This document shows, one piece after another, positions 1-5,601 of a DNA stretch of 5,730 bases. How positions within the stretch are numbered: position 1 is the stretch's first letter; every line of letters starts with the position of its first letter. The notes beneath the pieces were generated by a model. It worked only from the letters and a program-made list of their open reading frames with translations, made no database searches and was not told the DNA's origin. The position numbers and the translations under genes were made by a program. The DNA comes from an uncultured Chloroflexota bacterium (GTDB lineage Bacteria > Chloroflexota > Limnocylindria > Limnocylindrales > Limnocylindraceae). The stretch lies in assembly GCA_903938075.1 (NCBI GenBank), contig CAJABS010000155.1:1-5730 (forward strand). Direction: 5' to 3'.

Positions 1-654
1 CGTAATCGCGTGTTGCATGGCGACGATCTCAACCTCACCGTTGAGGATTCACTCCGCGCAGAGGCGCGCTCGATCGTGATGACGCACTGCCCTCCTGGTC
101 TTCCGAATGACTGGAATCTGGAGGCGCTGAAGGGTGACTTAAAGCGTGCCGGCATTGAGCCGCCCGAAGGCCTCGAGGACATTGTTGAAGATGCGATCTT
201 GGTTGATGCGATTGAGGTTGCAGCACTGGAGGCGCTCAACAAGAAGGCGGCGGAGTTTGGCCCAGAGATCTGGCCGCGCGTCTTGCGCGCCGTGATCTTG
301 CGCAGCATCGATCAGCTCTGGGTGGAGCACCTCACTGAGGTTGATGATCTTCGTCGCGGCATTGGGCTGCGCGGGTATGCCCAAGAGGACCCACTCAATG
401 CCTTCAAGCGCGAGGCGTTCAAGCTCTATGACGAGTTCCAAGGGCTCATCCGCGTCAGCATCGGTCGATCGATCTTGCGCGTCAGCGTGGTGCAGCAGGA
501 GGCGCCACGCCCTAAGGTCGTCGCCACCAGCGCGGCAAGCACCACATCGGCACCAGCGCCGAAGGCGCCTGTTGCACCTGCTGCCAGCGTTGGGCGGAAT
601 GACCCGTGCCCTTGCGGCTCAGGGAAGAAGTACAAGAAGTGCCATGGCGCATAG
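1..654 (+). CDS. secA: Preprotein translocase ATPase SecA, C-terminal part (5' end outside window)
   Basis: The frame is open from base 1 and gives the last 217 residues of SecA, the cytoplasmic ATPase motor that pushes preproteins through SecYEG. Only the helical wing/scaffold end and the tail are present; the DEAD-like motor domains lie upstream of the window. Recognisable are the scaffold segment around residues 105-145 (WVEHLTEVDDLRRGIGLRGY, then QEDPLNAFKREAFKLYDEF), an Ala/Pro-rich linker of about 35 residues, and a terminal SEC-C zinc-binding motif RNDPCPCGSGKKYKKCHGA with ligands Cys203, Cys205, Cys214 and His215 in this partial numbering. In the family this tail binds zinc and contacts SecB or the ribosome; which of these applies here is not visible. 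It ends in TAG and is followed by prfB after 54 bases with no obvious terminator. The secA-prfB neighbourhood is common in Gram-positive-type genomes. Confidence 0.97.
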   Translation, partial: RNRVLHGDDLNLTVEDSLRAEARSIVMTHCPPGLPNDWNLEALKGDLKRAGIEPPEGLEDIVEDAILVDAIEVAALEALNKKAAEFGPEIWPRVLRAVILRSIDQLWVEHLTEVDDLRRGIGLRGYAQEDPLNAFKREAFKLYDEFQGLIRVSIGRSILRVSVVQQEAPRPKVVATSAASTTSAPAPKAPVAPAASVGRNDPCPCGSGKKYKKCHGA

Positions 655-708
655 CGCGAGCAGCGAGTCCCCCGTGGGTGCCGCGGTTCGGCTGAGAGGG
701 TGTGCAGG

Positions 709-1840
709 GTGAGCGTCGACGCCACCTCCCTGCGGGACCTGCTCGGCCGCATCGAGGCGACCTCGGGGCGTCTTTGACCCTGTAGCGAAAGCCGCGCGGC
801 TCGCCGAGATTGAGGCGGCCATGCTCGCCCCAGGCTTCTGGGATGACCAGCGGGTCGCTCGGCGCCTCGCCCGTGAGGCAGAGGGGCTACGCGAGGAGCT
901 CGCCCTCTGGAAGGATCTCACCACGGCTGCCCGTGACCTTGGTGAACTCTTTGAGCTCGCTGAATCCGAGGGTGACCAGGGGTTGCAAGACGAAGTCTCA
1001 GCGAAGGCGACCGTGTTGGAGGGCGACTTTGAGAAGGCCCGCACCTCACTCCTCTTTAGTGGCGAGTACGCCGACGCCGATGCCATCGTCACCATTCAAG
1101 CAGGCGCGGGCGGCACTGAAGCCTGTGACTGGACCGCCATTCTGCTGCGCGCCTACATGCGCTGGGCCGAACGGCATAGCTTCGCCACCGAGATCGTAGA
1201 TTCCACCGAGGGTGATGGCGCCGGCTATCGAAGCGTTGTTCTCGAGATCCGCGGTCGCAATGCGTTCGGGTGGCTACGCGCCGAGCGCGGTGTGCACCGG
1301 CTTGTACGCATCTCACCATTCGATGGGCAGAAGCGTCGGCAGACCACCTTCGCCATGTTCGAAGTGATTCCAGAGGTAGAAGACGATGCCGAAGTGACGC
1401 TCAACTGGGATGAGATTCGCGTTGATACCTACCGCTCGAGCGGTGCCGGTGGTCAACACGTCAACAAGACGGAGTCTGCAGTGCGGCTCACCCACCTTCC
1501 GACCAACTCTGTTGTCTCTAGCCAGAACCAGCGCTCGCAGATGCAGAACCGTGAAACAGCGGAGCGAATGTTGCGCGGCAAGTTGATCGAACTGAAGATC
1601 CGTGCGCGTGAAGATGAGCTAGCGCGCGTCCGCGGTGAAACGATCTCCGCCGGTTGGGGGAACCAGATTCGCAGCTACGTGCTGCACCCATATCAAATGG
1701 TGAAGGACCACCGCACTGGCTACCAAACCTCCGACACCGTTGGGGTTCTTGACGGCGACTTTGATTCGTTCATCCTTGCCGAGCTGGAGCGTGTCTCTAC
1801 TGGGGCTCCGCTCGCTGGCGGCAGCGTGGATGAGGAGTAG
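709..1840 (+). CDS. prfB: Peptide chain release factor 2 (RF2), made by programmed +1 frameshift: join(709..774,776..1840)
   Basis: RF2 releases finished proteins at UGA and UAA. The reading frame from GTG 709 (GAGAGGG at 694-700, 8 bases upstream) runs 22 codons to an in-frame TGA at 775-777. Skipping T775 after CTT joins it to the long frame ending at TAG 1838-1840, giving 376 residues, near the E. coli length of 365. Without the shift the product would lack its N-terminus; an ATG at 821 exists but cuts into conserved sequence (LAEIEAAMLAPGFWDD spans it). In the joined numbering the stop-codon-reading SPF motif is at residues 202-204 (VRISPFDGQ) and the catalytic GGQ is at 247-249 (SSGAGGQHVNKTESAVR). 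SPF rather than PxT marks RF2, not RF1. A GTG at 700, in frame, is an alternative start but overlaps the ribosome-binding site. Expression is expected to be autoregulated: low RF2 slows termination at the internal UGA and favours the shift. ftsE follows after 9 bases. Confidence 0.96.
765..778 (+). promoter_or_regulatory. prfB programmed +1 ribosomal frameshift site
   Basis: The sequence GGGG-CGT-CTT-TGA-C places a Shine-Dalgarno-like G run (765-768) three bases before the slippery CTT (772-774), followed by the UGA stop (775-777) and a C that weakens termination. This is the known RF2 arrangement (AGGGGG-UAU-CUU-UGA-C in E. coli) with identical spacing and an identical CUUUGAC core, but the internal Shine-Dalgarno element here is shorter. 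The tRNA-Leu reading CUU slips one base forward so that GAC is decoded next. Codon 22 to 23 is the shift point. The fit of the two frames to conserved RF2 protein on both sides makes a sequencing error very unlikely. Confidence 0.95.
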
Positions 1841-1849
1841 GATCAACCT

Positions 1850-2575
1850 ATGAGTAGTGAGGCGAGGCTCGGCGAAACGGAGGCGGCTGTCGTTGCGCTC
1901 AACGGCATCTCTGTGACGTACCCGAGTGGCCACATTGCCCTCGGCGATGTAAATCTCACGATCCAGCGCGGTGAGTTCGCCTTCCTTGTTGGCCCATCAG
2001 GTGCAGGGAAGTCAACCTTGATCGGGCTCTTGGTCCGCGACGTGCTCCCTACCGCCGGCGAAGTGCATGTTGCAGGGTTCCCCGTGCATCGCCTCTCTGG
2101 CGGTGATGTGCCGAAGCTTCGTCGACGGGTTGGTGTAATCTTTCAAGATTTCCGCCTCTTGCCGCGGCGAACGGTGCGCGAGAACGTTGCCTTCGCCCTT
2201 GAGGTGACTGGGGCAGCCCCTGAACTTGTCGCTACTGCCACAGAGCGTGCGTTGCGCATTGTTGGCCTGGCACGTCTTGCCGAACGCTACCCCTCTGAGC
2301 TCTCTGGTGGCGAGCAGCAGCGCACAGCAATTGCACGTGCCATTGTTGGTGAACCTGAACTGCTCATTGCAGACGAGCCGACGGGGAATCTTGACCCGCT
2401 GATTAGCTGGGAGATTATGGAACTCTTGATGGACATCAACCGGCTCGGCGTAACGGTGTTGGTGGCAACACACGACTCTGACATTGTCACCACGCTGCGT
2501 CGCCGCGTGATTGGCCTCGAGGGCGGCCGCCTCATTCGCGACGAAGCGAATGCGACATATCACCGGGTGGGCTGA
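1850..2575 (+). CDS. ftsE: Cell division ATP-binding protein FtsE (ABC ATPase)
   Basis: A 241-residue ABC ATPase that partners FtsX at the inner face of the membrane; FtsEX uses ATP to switch on periplasmic or wall-side peptidoglycan hydrolases rather than transporting a solute. Visible motifs are Walker A GPSGAGKST (48-56), the Q-loop in GVIFQDFRLLP (Gln99), the signature LSGGEQQR (151-158), Walker B LLIADEP (171-177), the D-loop GNLD (179-182) and the H-loop His208 (VATHDSD). The IFQDFRLLP string and the following ftsX gene separate it from general ABC exporters such as LolD or MacB. About 15 N-terminal residues precede the usual start of the family; the ATG at 1850 is kept because TAGGA at 1838-1842, overlapping the prfB stop, is 7 bases upstream. 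The TGA stop overlaps the ftsX ATG, implying translational coupling. It is the only protein gene here not ending in TAG. Confidence 0.96.
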   Translation: MSSEARLGETEAAVVALNGISVTYPSGHIALGDVNLTIQRGEFAFLVGPSGAGKSTLIGLLVRDVLPTAGEVHVAGFPVHRLSGGDVPKLRRRVGVIFQDFRLLPRRTVRENVAFALEVTGAAPELVATATERALRIVGLARLAERYPSELSGGEQQRTAIARAIVGEPELLIADEPTGNLDPLISWEIMELLMDINRLGVTVLVATHDSDIVTTLRRRVIGLEGGRLIRDEANATYHRVG

Positions 2576-3498
2576 TGAGCATGCAGCGAGAGAGCCAATC
2601 CAATCGCGTCCGACTCATCCGGCTGAGCATCTCAGCGGCGGCGAATGGCCTCTCTCGTAATCGCCTGGCGACGATCGCTGCAACAACAACGATGACGCTC
2701 ATGCTGATGGTGCTCGCCTCAGTGCTCGTTATTCGTGCAGGACTTGATGCTGCGCTCTCCTATGCCGATTCAAAGGTTGAGGTCATTGCCTACCTGAAGA
2801 GCTCCGTCACCGAGAGTGAGGCGCGCTCAATTCAAGTTCAGATTGAAGGAATCGACGGGGTGAAGGGGGCAACATATGTCAGCGCCGACGACGCCCTTGC
2901 GGCTTTCAAGGTGCGCCTAAAAGAGCGTGGTGAGCCCGACCTCACGGGAAACCTTGGCGTGAATCCGCTCCCTGCGAGCTACGAGATCTCCCTCGATAAC
3001 CCTTCTGATACAGGGCGGGTTGCCGACGGCCTGGCTGCAATTCCGGACGCGGCGTCGATCAGCCGCGTTATTGATGGCCGTGCGCTCGCGGAGAGCCTCT
3101 CCGCGATCACTGGGGCTCTACGTATCGTTGGCCTGATCATCGTGATCGGCTTCTCGCTCGCCGTGCTTGCGGTGGTCGTCAACGCTATTCGTCTTGCCAT
3201 TCTCGCGCGCAGCGACGAGATCGCCATCATGCGCATCGTTGGCGCGAGCGCGACTTGGGTGCGTCTCCCATTCATTCTCGAGGGGCTGGCAATTGGTGCC
3301 GCTGGGGCGCTGATCACGCTCTTCATCTTCGGCATCTTGAGCGCCAGCATTGGCGCCGTCATGCTCAACCTCTTCCGTGTCCTCCCTGTCCAAACATCGG
3401 CGATCCTCGCCGGACAGGTCTCGCTCTCGGTGATCGCTGCTGGTCTCGGCCTTGGGGCGCTCGGCGCGCTACTCTCTCTGCGAGGGCGACTGAACTAG
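2575..3498 (+). CDS. ftsX: Cell division membrane protein FtsX
   Basis: A 307-residue permease-like partner of FtsE. The hydropathy pattern read from the protein is the FtsX/MacB one: a short cytoplasmic N-terminus, a first membrane helix at about 31-54, a large extracytoplasmic domain at about 55-180, then three helices at about 182-205, 232-260 and 280-302. Family landmarks are NPLPASYEISL (130-140) in the outer domain and DEIAIMRIVGAS (214-225) in the cytoplasmic loop after helix 2, the usual FtsE-contact region. The outer domain is expected to bind the hydrolase or its adaptor; that partner is not in the window. The start ATG shares its A with the ftsE stop (TGATG). A second in-frame ATG lies at 2581, so the exact start is uncertain by two codons. 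No cysteines are present. ctpA follows after 32 bases. Confidence 0.95.
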   Translation: MSMQRESQSNRVRLIRLSISAAANGLSRNRLATIAATTTMTLMLMVLASVLVIRAGLDAALSYADSKVEVIAYLKSSVTESEARSIQVQIEGIDGVKGATYVSADDALAAFKVRLKERGEPDLTGNLGVNPLPASYEISLDNPSDTGRVADGLAAIPDAASISRVIDGRALAESLSAITGALRIVGLIIVIGFSLAVLAVVVNAIRLAILARSDEIAIMRIVGASATWVRLPFILEGLAIGAAGALITLFIFGILSASIGAVMLNLFRVLPVQTSAILAGQVSLSVIAAGLGLGALGALLSLRGRLN

Positions 3499-3530
3499 TC
3501 GTCACGCGCAGCGAGCGAAGGAGCACCGCC

Positions 3531-4748
3531 ATGAGCCTGACGCCAACCGGAACCCCACTCTTCACGCGAGCGGGCCGCCTACTCCTTGCCGTCATCATTG
3601 CCGTTGCCGCATATAACTCGGGGGCACGCTCCAGCGATGGCAGCGCGCAGGGGGGTGGCAGCCTTGATCTTGCACGCTTCAACGAGGTGCTCACCCTTAT
3701 TCAAGATCAGCACGTTGGGCCGAAGACTGATGAAGATCTCATCAACGGTGCGATTGAGGGTCTCGTTGACTCGCTTGATGATCCGTACTCTGAGTACCTC
3801 ACCGCCGAAGAGATGGCCGCGATGAAGGAGGGGCTCTCGGGGAGCTTCACCGGCATCGGCGCGGTGATCGACCTACGCACATCAGCGGGCGAACTCTGCA
3901 CCGCAATCAGTAGCGATTGCCTCCTCACGGTTGCCTCAACTATTGAGGGTGCACCTGCGCGCGCTGCGGGGATCCTTGGTGGCGACACGTTCCTCGCCGT
4001 TGATGGTGATGCATTAACTGGGCTCTCCATTGATCAGGCGGTGTTGAAAGTGCGCGGCGCCGAAGGAACAACTGTCGTCATCACCGTGCGCACCGGCAGC
4101 ACCGCGCCGCGTGACGTTTCCATCGTGCGCGCAAAAATTGAGCTGCCCGCAGTTACGACGGAGGTGCTGCAGAGCACTACTGGGGATCGTGTCGATTACA
4201 TCGCACTCAACGAGTTCACCGACATTGCCGCTGACCAGTTCCGGGTGGCGCTGCAGGAGATCATTAGTGCGGGGGGCAACAAGATTATTCTTGACCTTCG
4301 CGACGATCCAGGTGGATATCTCTCTACGGCGCTCTCCATCGCCAGTGAGTTCATCGCCGACGGCGTGGTGTACATCGAAGAGAACAGTCGCGGTGAGCAG
4401 CAGAGCACCGCAGCGCAAGGCGGCGGTATCGCCACCAAGCCGTCTATTCAGCTTGTCGTGCTGATCAATAAGGGGAGTGCGTCAGCAAGCGAGATTCTTG
4501 CTGGTGCACTACAGGATCGCGGGCGGGCGATTCTGATCGGCGAGCCGAGCTTTGGTAAGGGGGTCGTGCAGACCATTATCGAGTTGAGTGATGGATCGGG
4601 CCTCAAGTTGACCATTGCCAAGTGGCTGACGCCAAACGGGCGCTGGATCCACAAGACCGGCCTGACGCCTGACATTGCCGTTGCCTCGGCCCCTGAGGGC
4701 TCGGAGGCCGATCCGGTGTTGGAGGCAGCGCTCAACGCCTTCAAGTAG
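3531..4748 (+). CDS. C-terminal-processing serine protease, S41 family (CtpA/CtpB type), membrane-anchored, with PDZ domain
   Basis: A 405-residue carboxyl-terminal protease. ATG 3531 is chosen because AAGGAG (3518-3523) lies 7 bases upstream; the frame is open further 5' but that part overlaps ftsX. An uncleaved signal anchor or signal peptide is at about 14-30 (GRLLLAVIIAVAAYNSGA), so the rest should be extracytoplasmic. A substrate-gating PDZ domain is at about 103-190 (EGAPARAAGILGGDTFLAVDGD). The S41 core follows: ILDLRDDPGGYL (253-264), then NKGSASASEILAGAL, giving catalytic Ser318, with Lys343 in FGKG and Gln347. The Ser-Lys-Gln spacing (25 and 29) equals that known for B. subtilis CtpB. 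Two cysteines, Cys123 and Cys130, sit in an unusual stretch of the PDZ domain. Downstream of ftsEX, as ctpB is in Bacillus, it may process an envelope or division protein; the substrate is unknown. It ends in TAG. Confidence 0.94.
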   Translation: MSLTPTGTPLFTRAGRLLLAVIIAVAAYNSGARSSDGSAQGGGSLDLARFNEVLTLIQDQHVGPKTDEDLINGAIEGLVDSLDDPYSEYLTAEEMAAMKEGLSGSFTGIGAVIDLRTSAGELCTAISSDCLLTVASTIEGAPARAAGILGGDTFLAVDGDALTGLSIDQAVLKVRGAEGTTVVITVRTGSTAPRDVSIVRAKIELPAVTTEVLQSTTGDRVDYIALNEFTDIAADQFRVALQEIISAGGNKIILDLRDDPGGYLSTALSIASEFIADGVVYIEENSRGEQQSTAAQGGGIATKPSIQLVVLINKGSASASEILAGALQDRGRAILIGEPSFGKGVVQTIIELSDGSGLKLTIAKWLTPNGRWIHKTGLTPDIAVASAPEGSEADPVLEAALNAFK

Positions 4749-4766
4749 GGCGGCTGGGGCTGGTAC

Positions 4767-4795
4767 TTGCGCCCGCCCCTACGGGGGCGTATCGT
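4767..4795 (+). promoter_or_regulatory. Possible sigma-70-like promoter upstream of the small reading frame
   Basis: TTGCGC (4767-4772) and TATCGT (4790-4795) are separated by exactly 17 bases. Matches to the consensus are only 3 of 6 and 4 of 6. A start near 4802 would give a transcript beginning a few bases before the strong ribosome-binding site at 4808-4815. Spacing and location are suggestive, but the hexamers are weak and a GC hairpin fills the spacer. Confidence 0.25.
4774..4795 (+). terminator. GC-rich hairpin after ctpA; weak terminator candidate
   Basis: A perfect 6-pair stem, CGCCCC (4774-4779) with GGGGCG (4784-4789) around a TACG loop, is followed by TATCGTTT. It begins 25 bases after the ctpA stop and could end the prfB-ftsE-ftsX-ctpA transcript. 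The stem is short and the T-run is broken. The same bases also form the spacer of a promoter-like pair (4767-4795), so the assignment is uncertain. Confidence 0.35.
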
Positions 4796-4824
4796 TTGCC
4801 GCAGACGAAAGGAGGTGGTGTGCA

Positions 4825-4872
4825 GTGTCTAATGACAGTTGTACCGCCGCCTCTCACGAGGTCAACGCATAG
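4825..4872 (+). CDS. Possible 15-residue leader peptide or small protein with a very strong ribosome-binding site
   Basis: AAAGGAGG (4808-4815), a near-perfect anti-16S match and among the strongest in the window, is placed 9 bases before GTG 4825. The frame reads MSNDSCTAASHEVNA and stops at TAG 4870-4872. I recognise no family. It is too short for a conserved domain and has no membrane segment. Its second half is part of a long hairpin (4846-4890), with the stop codon at the loop. It lies between ctpA and smpB, 160 bases before the smpB start. It may be a regulatory leader peptide, a true micro-protein, or a remnant of a lost gene. The ribosome-binding site is the only evidence for translation; there is too little sequence to judge codon use. 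Confidence 0.4.
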   Translation: MSNDSCTAASHEVNA

Positions 4873-4890
4873 TTGACCCGCGAGAGCGGT
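4846..4890 (+). other. Long imperfect RNA hairpin with the mini-frame stop codon at its loop
   Basis: Positions 4846-4866 pair with 4872-4890: GGTCAAC (4860-4866) with GTTGACC (4872-4878) perfectly, then CG (4857-4858) with CG (4879-4880), CTCTC (4851-4855) with GAGAG (4882-4886), and GCCG (4846-4849) with CGGT (4887-4890, one G-U pair). In all there are 18 pairs, two bulges (C4850, A4859) and one mismatch (A4856/C4881), closing a five-base loop GCATA at 4867-4871. The TAG of the 15-codon frame spans the loop edge. The structure is much larger than expected by chance in so short a stretch. Its function is unknown; a regulatory leader is the most natural reading. Confidence 0.55.
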
Positions 4891-4901
4891 AATAACTGAG
4901 C

Positions 4902-4935
4902 AGAGCCCTGGCCTTCGGGCCGGGGCTCTCTCGTA
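4902..4935 (+). terminator. Strong UUCG-capped stem-loop, terminator-like, upstream of smpB
   Basis: AGAGCCCTGGCC (4902-4913) pairs with GGCCGGGGCTCT (4918-4929) over 12 pairs, with one T-G wobble, around a TTCG loop closed by C-G, the especially stable UUCG tetraloop. The bases that follow (CTCGTATCC) are only moderately T-rich, so this is a poor textbook intrinsic terminator. In a GC-rich genome it may still end the upstream transcript or act as a 3' stabiliser. It ends about 100 bases before smpB, with no recognisable feature between it and the smpB ribosome-binding site. Confidence 0.55.
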
Positions 4936-5032
4936 TCCGCCCCAATAGCCCCAAAGTGCACCCGCCCACGGTTGGCGCGTACCCTACAGATGCGCCCAGA
5001 GGCCGCAATGCAGTTCGAGAGGAGGTAGCGCC

Positions 5033-5551
5033 ATGGCAAAGACACCGGTCAAGACCGCATCCTCCCCTGCCCCAAAGGAGAAGGCGCCCCCTTCAGGGAC
5101 CACGCTCGCCTCAAACCGCAAGGCTTCGTACGAGTACGAGATCGTCGAGCGCTACGAGGCGGGGGTCGTTCTCTCGGGGACCGAGATCAAGTCGATTCGT
5201 GCCGGTAAGGCCGACATTGGCGATGCCTACGTGCGCCTGGAGGCGGGCGAGGGTCGCCTGATCGGCATGCATATCGCCGAGTGGCCTGGTGCCGCCAGTC
5301 AGAACCACGAGCCGAAGCGGGTGCGGCGCCTCTTGCTCCATAAGTCTGAGATCATTGCCATCGGCACCAAGGTGAAGACAAAGGGGCTCACGTTGATCCC
5401 GCTGCGCCTCTACCTTTCGCGCGGGCGCTGCAAGGTAGAGATTGGCCTCGGGCGCGGTAAGAAAGCCTTTGATAAGCGTGCTGCCATCGCCGATCGCGAA
5501 GGGCGTCGCGAGGCGGAGCGCCAGCTCGGCGACTGGAAGCGCGGCGAGTAG
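5033..5551 (+). CDS. smpB: SsrA-binding protein SmpB (trans-translation)
   Basis: A 172-residue RNA-binding protein that delivers alanyl-tmRNA to stalled ribosomes and stands in for the missing codon-anticodon contact. ATG 5033 is supported by AGGAGG (5020-5025) 7 bases upstream. The oligonucleotide-binding fold shows the family strings NRKASYEYEI (28-37), GTEIKSIRAGKA (49-60), NHEPKRVRRLLLHK (91-104), GLTLIPLRLYLSRGR (118-132) and KVEIGLGRGKKAFDKR (134-149). The basic C-terminal tail (about 143-172), which enters the mRNA channel as a helix on the ribosome, is intact. The protein is a little longer than the usual 155-160 residues because of an Ala/Pro/Lys-rich N-terminal extension of about 25 residues, probably disordered. 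It stops with TAG, and its RNA partner ssrA starts 50 bases later; this pairing is common and makes the assignment secure. Confidence 0.97.
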   Translation: MAKTPVKTASSPAPKEKAPPSGTTLASNRKASYEYEIVERYEAGVVLSGTEIKSIRAGKADIGDAYVRLEAGEGRLIGMHIAEWPGAASQNHEPKRVRRLLLHKSEIIAIGTKVKTKGLTLIPLRLYLSRGRCKVEIGLGRGKKAFDKRAAIADREGRREAERQLGDWKRGE

Positions 5552-5586
5552 TTCCGCTCGTACTAGTAATCGCGATCCACGCGCGG

Positions 5587-5592
5587 TATCAT
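5587..5592 (+). promoter_or_regulatory. Candidate -10 element of ssrA
   Basis: TATCAT matches TATAAT at 5 of 6 positions and lies 9 bases before the predicted mature 5' end of tmRNA, so a primary start a few bases upstream, later trimmed by RNase P, would fit. No good -35 is seen: the base-17-spaced hexamer is TAGTAA (5564-5569). Co-transcription with smpB is also possible because no terminator separates them. Confidence 0.4.
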
Positions 5593-5601
5593 TGACCTCT
5601 T

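Noticed and set aside
341..712. 123-codon plus-strand frame across the secA end
   Set aside because: It is an off-frame reading of secA with Arg/Ser-rich composition and no start signal.
709..777. prfB as a pseudogene or sequencing frameshift
   Set aside because: The break falls exactly on CTT-TGA-C with an upstream G run, the known programmed site, and the joined product is full length with intact SPF and GGQ motifs.
821..1840. prfB starting at ATG 821 as an ordinary unshifted gene
   Set aside because: Conserved RF2 sequence continues upstream through LAEIEAAMLAPGFWDD, there is no good ribosome-binding site before 821, and the classic frameshift site lies 43 bases upstream.
2012..2563. 183-codon open frame on the minus strand opposite ftsE
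   Set aside because: It lies wholly within an intact conserved gene; long opposite-strand frames are expected in GC-rich coding DNA, and the translation has no recognisable family.
3255..3530. A longer N-terminus for the Ctp protease using the open frame upstream of 3531
   Set aside because: It overlaps well-conserved ftsX coding sequence in another frame, its translation looks unlike protein (Arg/Trp/His-rich), and AAGGAG places the start at 3531.
4675..4872. 65-codon frame starting inside ctpA and containing the 15-codon frame
   Set aside because: Its first part is an out-of-frame reading of the ctpA end and of the GC hairpin; only the section after the strong ribosome-binding site is credible.
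4808..4890. T-box riboswitch upstream of smpB
   Set aside because: GGTGGT and ACCGCC superficially resemble the conserved antiterminator bulge, but the continuous T-box sequence, specifier stem and aminoacyl-tRNA related target gene are absent.
4873..4897. TTGACC followed by TAATAACT as a promoter for smpB
   Set aside because: The -35-like hexamer is good, but the A/T-rich element is only 11-13 bases away, too close for a sigma-70 promoter, and TTGACC is better explained as the hairpin arm.
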